This document shows positions 55,727 through 63,303 of a stretch of 64,000 bases of DNA, piece by piece (the stretch's first letter is position 1; each line of letters opens with the position of its first letter). A program made the translations under genes and the position numbers. The stretch is from Acidimicrobiia bacterium (GTDB lineage: Bacteria; Actinomycetota; Acidimicrobiia; ATN3; PSLF01), in contig PSLF01000001.1 in NCBI GenBank assembly GCA_040289475.1, positions 186,942 through 250,941 of the forward strand, in the 5' to 3' direction. The notes beneath the pieces are model-generated. The model worked only from the letters and a program-made list of their open reading frames with translations. It was not told where the DNA came from and made no database searches.

Positions 55727-57998
55727 CTATCGAGTTTTCCCCGCGTCTAAGCGCTTCGGACTGCTTGTTCTAGTCATTTTTCTGGCTTTAGCTCACGCGG
55801 TAGGCAGGGGAGCTGTGCCCGCCGCGGCTGCGTCGAAGCTGGAGCACGAGAGAGTTCCGCGTGCTCACGCACCAGCGGTGCTGTACCGAGAAACGCCCGA
55901 CTCTCCCGTGTTTACCGAAATTGTCCAAGGTAGTGCTTTTTCCGAGTCTGCACCCGCTGTACAGCTGGAAATAACTGCTCAATCGTTTTCGGTCTTTCCG
56001 GGATCGGATGTTTTTGTCGACGCACTTCTTAAAATTCGCGACCGTCGCTTCCTCTCCGATACTGCAACAGCTGATCTTCTTCTGAGTGCACCAATTCAGT
56101 CGCCCTCCGCTTTGCACGCGGTGTTAGAGGGCAAAGAGACTGTCACCTCTCACAGGGTCGCACGTCACTCCCTGGCTATTCCGTCCTCTATGAACGGGCA
56201 GGAGCACTCAGTAACTGTTCCTGTTTCTTTTCGAGCCAAAGCCAACGTAGCGTCTGCAGAAGAGAAGTCGATTACTTTTCCCAACACGGGGGTTTATCTA
56301 CTCAAGATCGCCGTCTTCTCATCACCGCGAGACGACGTACCTGTCGCTACGGCTGAGACCTTCGTTGAATTCTCATACGGTAAGCCGTCCCCGAGGCTCT
56401 ACGTCGGGCTGGTTGCCCCCCTAGCCGCTCCCCCGCTGGCGAGCTCGCTAGACAAGCGCTTCTCGGCATCCGATAGCTCATCGCCGGCCCTAGACCGCGG
56501 TACAGGCCGTGACGCGCCCTTCTCCCGTGAGGAAATGTCCCGACTGGCACGCCTGGCAAAGATCTACGGATCCGCTACCGATTTGCCCCTATCTCTCGCC
56601 TTTCAGCCATCCACCATTAGCGAGCTTGCAGGCTTGGCGTCGGCACGAGACGCCTCCTCCGTTGACTCCGCCCTATCTAAAGCGACTCTCGATTACGCGG
56701 TCGCTGCTGCTCGAGATTCAAAAAACGAAGTTCTCTCTTCCCCGTTCTGCTTCCTGACGGCTCCGTTCTACTCGAGTCAGGCGCTCCAAGCGGAACTCGC
56801 CAGGCAGTGGGAGCTCGGACGCCGCGTCCTCGAGGATGTCACCTCCAGGAGTGGAACTACCGAGGTTGCCCTTCCTCCCCTAGATGGATTCGACCTAGCT
56901 TCGCTCAGGCGCGTGCCGGACGCGGGATTCGGGGCGGCGCTTATGAGGTCTACCGACTTCGGCGAGAAAACCCGCCCCCCAAGAACTCAACCGGTGCTGG
57001 CCGATATCGGTGACGGTTCGGTTCTCCCGGTCTATGCGGCGCTAGACGAAATTTCTCCCGCCCTTGCAGCTTTGGACATGAAAACGCCGCGTCTTTCGCC
57101 TGCTGCAGTTGCCGCCACCCTAACCACGATAGCACTGGATTCCTCCACCCCAAAGGGTGTGCTCCTACTCCCTCCGTTTCGCTGGAATCCAGACCCCCTG
57201 GGCCTCGAGGCATTCGTCTCTATGCTCACCCAGTCTCCGTTTTTGACGGTCGTTCCCGTCAGCGACCTCTTCGAAAAAGTTCCGCTTGCAATTGGCCCGA
57301 AGAAAGGGCGGGCCATATCTCAGGTTCGCTCTCGCAGCAGCGACGGCCGGCAGTCGCTGGTTCCATCTGTCACCAATGCAACATTGGCAGTCGAAGGGCT
57401 CCGATCGATGGCGGGTGCGACCAGCCCATTGGTGATCGATGCAACCCGAGCACTAGATCTCGCACCCTCCGTCGCCCTCGCACGGGATCCGGACTCCTCG
57501 CCGGAGGCTGGAGAGCCGGCTTTCGACGCTGGTTATCTCGAAGTCGATCGTTTCGTTAGAGCGATAGCATCAAAGATCTCCATCCCCCCTACCGCGGGCA
57601 TCACCCTCACAGCTCAATCGTCTCTCATTCCTTTGCGCATCGAAAACGCTCTGGATCAGCCCGTGGACGTCGCCATATCACTCAGCAGCGACAAGCTTGT
57701 TTTTCTCAAGGGGGAGACGATGTCGCCGGTCACCGTGCCTCCTGGAGGCTTCACAGTCAATATTCCTGTCGAAGCGGAGTCAACGGGAGCATTTCCGTTG
57801 CACGTTTCCGTTTCCTCTCCGGACGGCAAACTTGTCCTAGCCTCCCAACGACTGGGGGTGCGTTTCATGCGGGTCGGGCCCCTCGCCTTGGCTCTTGGGG
57901 CCGGCGCCCTATTCGTGCTCGCCTACTGGTGGGCTAGCGACACCATTCGTCGGCGACGCAAAGGGGATGTGGCATCTGATGCCCAGAGCCAAACATAA
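55710..57998 (+). CDS. DUF6049-like secreted, C-terminally anchored protein
   Basis: A 762-residue protein. A signal peptide (LLVLVIFLALAHAVGRGAVP) leads to a large outside region. The middle has two halves with predicted beta structure. The C-terminus carries an Ig-like segment (LTAQSSLIPLRIENALDQPVDVAISL, then PPGGFTVNIPVEAESTGAFP), a transmembrane helix (PLALALGAGALFVLAYWWAS) and the basic RRRRKGD tail. This order and position next to the CCA-adding gene and ahead of a kinase/sigma/trxB group match actinobacterial DUF6049 proteins (M. tuberculosis Rv3909), which help the cell envelope in unknown ways. The ATG follows CGGAG. Overlaps the GNAT gene by 17 bases. Confidence 0.72.
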   Translation: MTMTPSYRVFPASKRFGLLVLVIFLALAHAVGRGAVPAAAASKLEHERVPRAHAPAVLYRETPDSPVFTEIVQGSAFSESAPAVQLEITAQSFSVFPGSDVFVDALLKIRDRRFLSDTATADLLLSAPIQSPSALHAVLEGKETVTSHRVARHSLAIPSSMNGQEHSVTVPVSFRAKANVASAEEKSITFPNTGVYLLKIAVFSSPRDDVPVATAETFVEFSYGKPSPRLYVGLVAPLAAPPLASSLDKRFSASDSSSPALDRGTGRDAPFSREEMSRLARLAKIYGSATDLPLSLAFQPSTISELAGLASARDASSVDSALSKATLDYAVAAARDSKNEVLSSPFCFLTAPFYSSQALQAELARQWELGRRVLEDVTSRSGTTEVALPPLDGFDLASLRRVPDAGFGAALMRSTDFGEKTRPPRTQPVLADIGDGSVLPVYAALDEISPALAALDMKTPRLSPAAVAATLTTIALDSSTPKGVLLLPPFRWNPDPLGLEAFVSMLTQSPFLTVVPVSDLFEKVPLAIGPKKGRAISQVRSRSSDGRQSLVPSVTNATLAVEGLRSMAGATSPLVIDATRALDLAPSVALARDPDSSPEAGEPAFDAGYLEVDRFVRAIASKISIPPTAGITLTAQSSLIPLRIENALDQPVDVAISLSSDKLVFLKGETMSPVTVPPGGFTVNIPVEAESTGAFPLHVSVSSPDGKLVLASQRLGVRFMRVGPLALALGAGALFVLAYWWASDTIRRRRKGDVASDAQSQT

Positions 57999-58109
57999 TT
58001 TGACACGATAACCGCGCTATCGACGGCGGGAGATAAACCCTCTTCCTCTCTGCGCGGGTTAGTATTTACCGGGTCCGGTACTCCGCTGTCGAGATTCTGG
58101 AGGTTTCTG

Positions 58110-58541
58110 TTGGGCACAAGAGCGGCCCGTCACCGAGACGAATATGGTCAAACGAAGTTCTGGCAGCTATTTGTAATCCTTATAGTTCTCGTAGTCCTAG
58201 GCTATGATGCACTTTCCCCCCAGATAGTAAAACTTCAGCTTTCTGACAAGGCGAAGAGTGCTGCCTTGGATGCCTCGCAGACGGCCGTTCGCTCCGCGGC
58301 GGCTTCTTACGCAGAAAAGTACAATACGGTTTGCAGCATCGTGGTCAAGAACCTGCAGGAGTATGGGGCCAAGCTGATCCCTCCGAGGCCTGGAAGCGAC
58401 TGTCCGGACCTAGACCTCGATGGCACAGTTACTTTCAGCGCGGAGAAACCAGCTCCCTCTTTGGTCTTGAAGCACTTAGGGCTCCGCAACTACTACACCG
58501 TAAGGGTGGACGTCAACGTCCGCTTCAGCGGTGGCATCTAA
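58110..58541 (+). CDS. Small single-pass membrane protein
   Basis: A 143-residue protein starting at TTG, seven bases after GGAGG. A short basic cytoplasmic part is followed by one transmembrane helix (LFVILIVLVVLGYDALSPQI) and an outside domain with a small coiled segment (ALDASQTAVRSAAASYAEKY) and two Cys (NTVCSIVV, SDCPDLD), possibly disulfide-bonded. It has the layout of a TadE-like or signal-receiving protein, but no family motif is certain. It sits where murJ would be and overlaps the kinase gene by 11 bases, so it may be the kinase's partner or sensor. Confidence 0.65.
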   Translation: MGTRAARHRDEYGQTKFWQLFVILIVLVVLGYDALSPQIVKLQLSDKAKSAALDASQTAVRSAAASYAEKYNTVCSIVVKNLQEYGAKLIPPRPGSDCPDLDLDGTVTFSAEKPAPSLVLKHLGLRNYYTVRVDVNVRFSGGI

Positions 58542-59718
58542 GCGCGAGCTTTCAGGCAGGTATGTCCTTAGGAGGCTTCTCGCCTCTGGTGGACAAGCAT
58601 CGGTTTGGGAAGCTCGCGACATCCGCTTAGGTCGACAAGTGGCCGTAAAGCTCCTCTCCCCCGAGATGGCAGCCCGCCCCGGCGTTGTAGAACGATTCAG
58701 GCGAGAAGCGCTGGCTGCTGCTTCTCTTCTACACCCCAACATCGCCCAGGTCTACGACTCCGGGCGAGAGGATGGCAGCTATTTCATAGTCATGGAGCTG
58801 TTAGAGGGCGGTTCGCTCGCACAACTCCTCGCAATCAGGCCATTGGACCAAACCGAGGCTGCGGTCGTCGGAACTGCTGTTGCTAGGGCCCTCGCCTATG
58901 CCCACTCCAAAGGAATCCTCCACCGAGACGTAAAGCCCTCCAACGTCATATTCACCCACACTGGGTTTCCCAAACTCGCTGACTTTGGAATCGCTCGCAG
59001 CCTCGATACCCTGTCATCCGAACTCACCTCTGACGGCGCTGTGGTGGGGACGCTTTCTTACATGGCCCCGGAGCAGATTCTTGGCGGGTCGATAAGCGAG
59101 GCCACCGACATTTACTCGCTGGGGCTCGTTCTATACGAAGCCCTCTCAGGTCGGAATCCCCGCAAAGAAGCGAGTTTAGCCCGGGCGGCAGCGAGAGCAT
59201 CGATGTCGCTTCCCTCCCTCGCGCAGATCGTAGACGGACTCGACCCAGAGATCGTCGGACTCGTGGATAGTTGCTTAGCCGTGGACCCAGCTTCGAGACC
59301 CCAGCGGGCAGACGCGGTTGCAGAGGTGCTATCGGGCTTTACGTTCGGAAAGACAGAGCTGGACCTTACGCTGTTTTCAGGGCCCGAAGACGAGGCGGCC
59401 ACTGTAACGGCCAACACCCAGGGTCTAGCGGTCGCAAACCCCAAAGTCGTGTCCGGGCGGGGCGACACTGCATCGCTCTTAATCGCCCCCCCTAACGAAG
59501 TCGACCTCCCAGAAAGGGCGAGTGCCTTATCTGAAGAGGTTCATGTACCGTCTCTTTCGCGGGCGCTGAGGGTCGCCACCGTCCGAGGCTCTTTACGGTT
59601 CGCGGCTGCAGTATTCGTAGCCGCTGTATTCGGATGGATAGGGTGGAACACCGCCGGAGCGCTGTCTTTTCGCCTAGCGCACCTCATATCGAAAGTATTC
59701 ACCTTTGCTGGTCAGTGA
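58531..59718 (+). CDS. Membrane Ser/Thr protein kinase (Hanks type)
   Basis: A 395-residue kinase. The glycine-rich start is RRLLASGGQASVWEARD; catalytic Lys40 in RQVAVKLLSP, then HRDVKPSNVIF (Asp133), LADFGIARS (Asp151 of DFG), and GTLSYMAPEQILGG. All residues needed for activity are present, unlike the pseudokinase in mycobacterial MviN. A juxtamembrane linker of about 80 residues leads to one C-terminal transmembrane helix (FAAAVFVAAVFGWIGWNTAG) with a very short outer tail and no PASTA domains. GTG start. The next gene, a sigma-like protein, overlaps its stop by four bases. A substrate could be the anti-sigma or the CwlM-like protein downstream. Confidence 0.93.
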   Translation: MASKRELSGRYVLRRLLASGGQASVWEARDIRLGRQVAVKLLSPEMAARPGVVERFRREALAAASLLHPNIAQVYDSGREDGSYFIVMELLEGGSLAQLLAIRPLDQTEAAVVGTAVARALAYAHSKGILHRDVKPSNVIFTHTGFPKLADFGIARSLDTLSSELTSDGAVVGTLSYMAPEQILGGSISEATDIYSLGLVLYEALSGRNPRKEASLARAAARASMSLPSLAQIVDGLDPEIVGLVDSCLAVDPASRPQRADAVAEVLSGFTFGKTELDLTLFSGPEDEAATVTANTQGLAVANPKVVSGRGDTASLLIAPPNEVDLPERASALSEEVHVPSLSRALRVATVRGSLRFAAAVFVAAVFGWIGWNTAGALSFRLAHLISKVFTFAGQ

Positions 59719-60434
59719 AAAAATTGCCTGGCGACACGGTTCCTCACTCGATGGTTAAAAAAGAAGAACAGGAGAGTCTAGAGGCCCGCATAAAAAAGCT
59801 GGCTGCAGCTTACTTACGATCTCCAAGCGCGGAGACGGCGGCAAAGCTCGCGGACGCCGTGTATCCGACTCTGTTCTGGGCGGCCTTCGAGATTGGCGGA
59901 ACCTTCGAGGAGATATCGGCCTCGACGCTCGCTGCGCTTCGCGCCTACTTCCAAAAGTTGCAAGATCCTTCCGTTCTCGAGGATCAGTCGGTGGCGTCCC
60001 TCTATCGTCTGACTTTTTCCGTCGCTGCAAGCCGGGCCATTGACCACGAGCGACAGCCCAACAGGCCCTCATCCCCAGGCACCGAGGCGTCCCGGAGCAA
60101 CGAGGATCTACTAGAAGTAGGCAAGACATCGCCTACACCTCTGAACGAGAGCGCGCGACGGGGCGTGGCGATTCTAAAAAAAGCAGCTGGTGATCCATCG
60201 AGATGTTTGTCCCTGGCTCCCGCTGTAAGAGAAGCTCTTGGATCGCTTCCCGCTCGCTATAGAGTGGCAGTAAGAATTTACTTGTTATCGCCCAGCCCGT
60301 TCTCAGAAGTCCCGCACGAGCTGCTCGATGCGAGCGGGGAGGCAATTAAAGGCCCTTCGACCGTTGCTGCCCTTGCCTCGGCTGCGGCAGTTGCACTTTT
60401 CGAACACATCGGAAGGGTCGTCGACGATGAGTAG
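59715..60434 (+). CDS. Divergent ECF-type sigma factor
   Basis: A 239-residue protein. The start is the GTG overlapping the kinase stop (GTGA); an ATG at 59751 is an alternative. The first half resembles sigma region 2: LADAVYPTLFWAAFEIGGTF, then SLYRLTFSVAASRAIDHERQ, close to the RIARNRAID pattern of ECF factors. The second half resembles region 4: LGSLPARYRVAVRIYLLSPS, then STVAALASAAAVALFEHIG, but the helix-turn-helix motif is weak and the DNA-binding face is changed. Position, coupling to a zinc-finger anti-sigma gene and place before trxB match SigM of M. tuberculosis (Rv3911). I would not expect a standard sigma-factor search to find it. Confidence 0.6.
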   Translation: MKKLPGDTVPHSMVKKEEQESLEARIKKLAAAYLRSPSAETAAKLADAVYPTLFWAAFEIGGTFEEISASTLAALRAYFQKLQDPSVLEDQSVASLYRLTFSVAASRAIDHERQPNRPSSPGTEASRSNEDLLEVGKTSPTPLNESARRGVAILKKAAGDPSRCLSLAPAVREALGSLPARYRVAVRIYLLSPSPFSEVPHELLDASGEAIKGPSTVAALASAAAVALFEHIGRVVDDE

Positions 60435-61251
60435 CGCTTCTCACGTCCCTTTGAGCAAGGTGATTGAGGTCATATCTTCTGGCGCACCAAAGAGCGATCG
60501 CGCTGTGCTCGAGCATCTTCAAAAATGCGAAGAGTGCCGGCTCGTCGCTGAAGGCTATGCGGCCCTCCGCAAAGTTGTCCGCAATTTGCCTCGGCCGGAT
60601 CCGCCCGAGGAACTTCGCAAGCAAGCGGTTTCGCTCGCTGCTACCCTGGCCCAAGACCAGATCCGGCGCCGCAGGGTCAACCGGATGCGCATCGCCCTGA
60701 GCGCCATCTTGGCCGGCGCAGTCCTGGCGGGCTTTGGGGTGTGGCAATGGACTAGGACTCGCACCCCCTCCGGAATCGAAGCTCCCACACCTGCTCCCCC
60801 TTCCCGCGACAGCGTAGTTACCCCTTCTCCAGACAGCCAGAGGGCCCCGAGTCCGCAGCCTACCTTTGTTTCTAAGGGGCGTATATTCGATGACGCGCAG
60901 CGCGTCCGAGATGCCCTCAGCTCCGACCCGACAGTGGAGGCGTTCCGCCGGTACTACAAGGCATCGGACGTCGGCTCTAACCAGCGGTCGATGCAAATGC
61001 AGCTCGGAGAGCTCGCCGGGAACGTCAAGGGTAGAACTCCGGCCGAGTGTATGAACGTCGTCTTGCGAGGAATACCCCGGCCAACCCTTCCCGCCTATGT
61101 GGAGCGGGCTCGCTACAACGGCCGAGATGCATGGCTAATGGTGTTTGTATATTCGCCAGATTCCCAGCCCGACTCCGCCCTATCGGGAGTAATCTTTTAC
61201 GCTACGGCTGTCGAAGACTGCACCTTTCTCGCGACAGCGTTTTGGGCCTAG
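60427..61251 (+). CDS. Zinc-finger anti-sigma factor, membrane-anchored
   Basis: A 274-residue protein overlapping the sigma-like gene (ATGA). Near the N-terminus is the HxxxCxxC motif HLQKCEECR of ZAS-type anti-sigma factors. One transmembrane helix (IALSAILAGAVLAGFGVWQW, about residue 92-112) follows, then a Pro/Ser/Thr-rich linker and an outer domain of 120 residues (VRDALSSDPTVEAFRRYYKA ... DAWLMVFVYSPDSQPDSAL) that may sense a signal; Cys in AECMNV and EDCTFL could pair. The family binds and holds a sigma factor at the membrane. Pairing with the preceding gene is the main evidence. Confidence 0.75.
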   Translation: MSSASHVPLSKVIEVISSGAPKSDRAVLEHLQKCEECRLVAEGYAALRKVVRNLPRPDPPEELRKQAVSLAATLAQDQIRRRRVNRMRIALSAILAGAVLAGFGVWQWTRTRTPSGIEAPTPAPPSRDSVVTPSPDSQRAPSPQPTFVSKGRIFDDAQRVRDALSSDPTVEAFRRYYKASDVGSNQRSMQMQLGELAGNVKGRTPAECMNVVLRGIPRPTLPAYVERARYNGRDAWLMVFVYSPDSQPDSALSGVIFYATAVEDCTFLATAFWA

Positions 61252-61379
61252 CTGAGTCGAGCGGCTCTGCTCTCTGTTATATTCGCTCGTACTCACAGCC
61301 TTTCTGGGAGGGCTTCGAAGGCTTCGCAGACGGCCACGGTTTTCTTTTCGATATCGAAGACTTGGAGGCGCAAACGAAC

Positions 61380-61772
61380 ATGGACGACGCCCCGCACCCC
61401 GGCGGAGTAAGCGAGCCTAGACCCAAAGAGGGTAGGCTCCGATCTATAGCTGAACGAGACAGTCGGGCGGATTTGGGGGTGCTCGGCGATCCCGCCCTTG
61501 CAGTCAAAGTCGTAGATCGCATAGATGGCGCTATAGACATCGTCCGTAAAAGAGTAGTGCGGCCGATAGAGCGGGCGGCAACCGCCGTAGCCCTTGGCCT
61601 GCTGGCGGTCATAGCTGGCTCTGCCGCGCTGATTCTAATCCTCATCGGGGTTTTCCGGTTGGCCTCCGAGCTTTTCTCTCCCTACGAATGGATTGCTCAC
61701 GCGATCTTGGGGGTTTTACTCGTTACCGTAGGAATCTTCGTCTTTTGGAAAAAGGCCTTCAGGGAGAACTGA
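61380..61772 (+). CDS. Small membrane protein (actinobacterial holin-like, DUF1469-like)
   Basis: A 130-residue protein with a polar N-terminal half (ERDSRADLGVLGDPALAVKV) and two hydrophobic helices, AVALGLLAVIAGSAALILIL and WIAHAILGVLLVTVGIFVFW, ending in a basic KKAFREN. The pattern (R-P-I-E-R-A then two helices) is common in small proteins beside trxB in actinobacteria, often called phage-holin family, with no proof of holin function. The start is the ATG at 61380, after GGAGG at 12 bases; longer in-frame starts overlap the anti-sigma gene and are less likely. Confidence 0.68.
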   Translation: MDDAPHPGGVSEPRPKEGRLRSIAERDSRADLGVLGDPALAVKVVDRIDGAIDIVRKRVVRPIERAATAVALGLLAVIAGSAALILILIGVFRLASELFSPYEWIAHAILGVLLVTVGIFVFWKKAFREN

Positions 61773-61846
61773 TGCTCGACATCACCCCGCGTCGGTGGAC
61801 ACTAGCTTAAGCCTGTGGGGCTTTCAGGTCTGGAAGAGGTTCCGCT

Positions 61847-62860
61847 ATGCCAGGTAGATCCGAGACCAAAGAGGGGGGGCTCAGCGAGGTCATAATCGTC
61901 GGCGGAGGCCCCGCCGGCCTCACCGCGGCGGTGTATACAGCCCGTGCCCTCCTTGATCCGGTAGTGCTGGAGGGAGAGTTGGGGCCGTTCGGTCAGCAGC
62001 CTGGGGGGCAGCTTATGCTCACGACCGAGGTGGAGAATTACCCCGGATTTCCAGAGGGGATTCTCGGCCCCGACCTAATAGGTCGCTTTCGCACGCAGGC
62101 GGAGCGATTTGGAGCCAAGCTTGTCGGAGCTGCTGCAACTGCGATCAACTTACAAAAACATCCATTCGAAGTCCAAACCGCTGACTCCATTTACTACGCT
62201 CGGGCTCTAATCCTAGCCATGGGCGCTTCGCCCAAGAGGCTCGGGGTGCCCGGGGAATCCGAGTACATGGGAATGGGAGTTTCGACGTGTGCTACGTGCG
62301 ATGGCGCTTTCTTTAGAAACCGCAAAGTTGCGGTCATAGGAGGTGGCGATTCGGCTATGGAAGAGGCCCTGTTTCTAACCCGGTTTGCGGATAAAGTCAC
62401 CGTGATTCACCGCCGGGACGCATTGCGGGCCAGCAAGATAATGCAGGAGCGCGCATTTGCCAACCCCAAGATCGAGTTCGTGTGGAACTCAAAGGTACTA
62501 GAGATCATGGGCGAGCAAGTTGCGACCGGTGTTCGACTAGAGAATGTAAAAACTGGCAAAGTCACAGAAATCCCGTTCGACGGAATTTTTGTAGCAATAG
62601 GCCACGCCCCCAACACCGATCTCGTCAAAGGGCAGCTCGAGTTGGACGAGCTCGGATACATAAAGACTCGGGACTTTACTAGGACATCGGTGGAGGGCGT
62701 ATTCGCCGCTGGCGACGCAGCTGATCGCCGCTACAGGCAGGCCGTCACCGCAGCTGGATTGGGATGCATGGCTGCCATCGATGCATCGAGATGGCTCGAC
62801 GAAAACCCTGTTATCGAACCAGAGGACAAAAACGCAGATACGTCTCGAGATAGAAAATGA
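61847..62860 (+). CDS. trxB: Thioredoxin reductase
   Basis: A 337-residue NADPH-FAD reductase. Seen: the FAD loop IIVGGGPAGLTAAVYTARAL, active-site pair CATCDG (Cys148, Cys151), NADPH loop VAVIGGGDSAMEEALFLTRF, and the closing GDAADRRYRQAVTAAGLGCM. It reduces thioredoxin. The N-terminal 12 residues are a polar extension. The gene overlaps trxA by four bases (ATGA), forming the classic trxB-trxA pair that sits next to cwlM near the origin in actinobacteria. Confidence 0.96.
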   Translation: MPGRSETKEGGLSEVIIVGGGPAGLTAAVYTARALLDPVVLEGELGPFGQQPGGQLMLTTEVENYPGFPEGILGPDLIGRFRTQAERFGAKLVGAAATAINLQKHPFEVQTADSIYYARALILAMGASPKRLGVPGESEYMGMGVSTCATCDGAFFRNRKVAVIGGGDSAMEEALFLTRFADKVTVIHRRDALRASKIMQERAFANPKIEFVWNSKVLEIMGEQVATGVRLENVKTGKVTEIPFDGIFVAIGHAPNTDLVKGQLELDELGYIKTRDFTRTSVEGVFAAGDAADRRYRQAVTAAGLGCMAAIDASRWLDENPVIEPEDKNADTSRDRK

Positions 62861-63216
62861 GCCGAAACAATATCGTCACTCTCCAACAACCTGGCTTCGA
62901 CGAGTTTGTGAAGTCATCAACTATTCCGGTTCTGGTCGACTTCTGGGCGGAGTGGTGCGGCCCCTGCAAGGCTATGGAGCCGGTTCTCGAAGAACTTGCA
63001 GCAGAGTACGAGGGTCGTTTGGTCATCGCAAAAGTAAATGTCGACTCCGAGCCCGACCTGGCCGCGCGATTCGGGATTATGGCCATACCAACTATGGTCC
63101 TTCTCAGTGAGGGCGAAGAGGTCGAGAGGATTCGAGGCGCCCTGCCACGCCATGCCCTCTCGGACCGGCTGGCCAAGCACCTGTCGACCGGACCATCTCC
63201 GGAGCCTCGGACCTAA
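62857..63216 (+). CDS. trxA: Thioredoxin
   Basis: A 119-residue thioredoxin. Active site WAEWCGPCK with Cys34 and Cys37, then VNVDSEPDLAARFGIMAIPT with the cis-Pro loop. A short Pro-rich tail (TGPSPEPRT) extends past the fold. It reduces protein disulfides, using electrons from TrxB. It overlaps trxB by four bases and precedes the CwlM-like gene. Confidence 0.96.
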   Translation: MSRNNIVTLQQPGFDEFVKSSTIPVLVDFWAEWCGPCKAMEPVLEELAAEYEGRLVIAKVNVDSEPDLAARFGIMAIPTMVLLSEGEEVERIRGALPRHALSDRLAKHLSTGPSPEPRT

Positions 63217-63303
63217 CGTCGTCGACGACCTGCAGGCCGGGGGTAAAGTGACCCGACCAGCTAGTCAAGGAAGTGCTTCTCCCTCCGACGAGGTACTGCT
63301 ACT

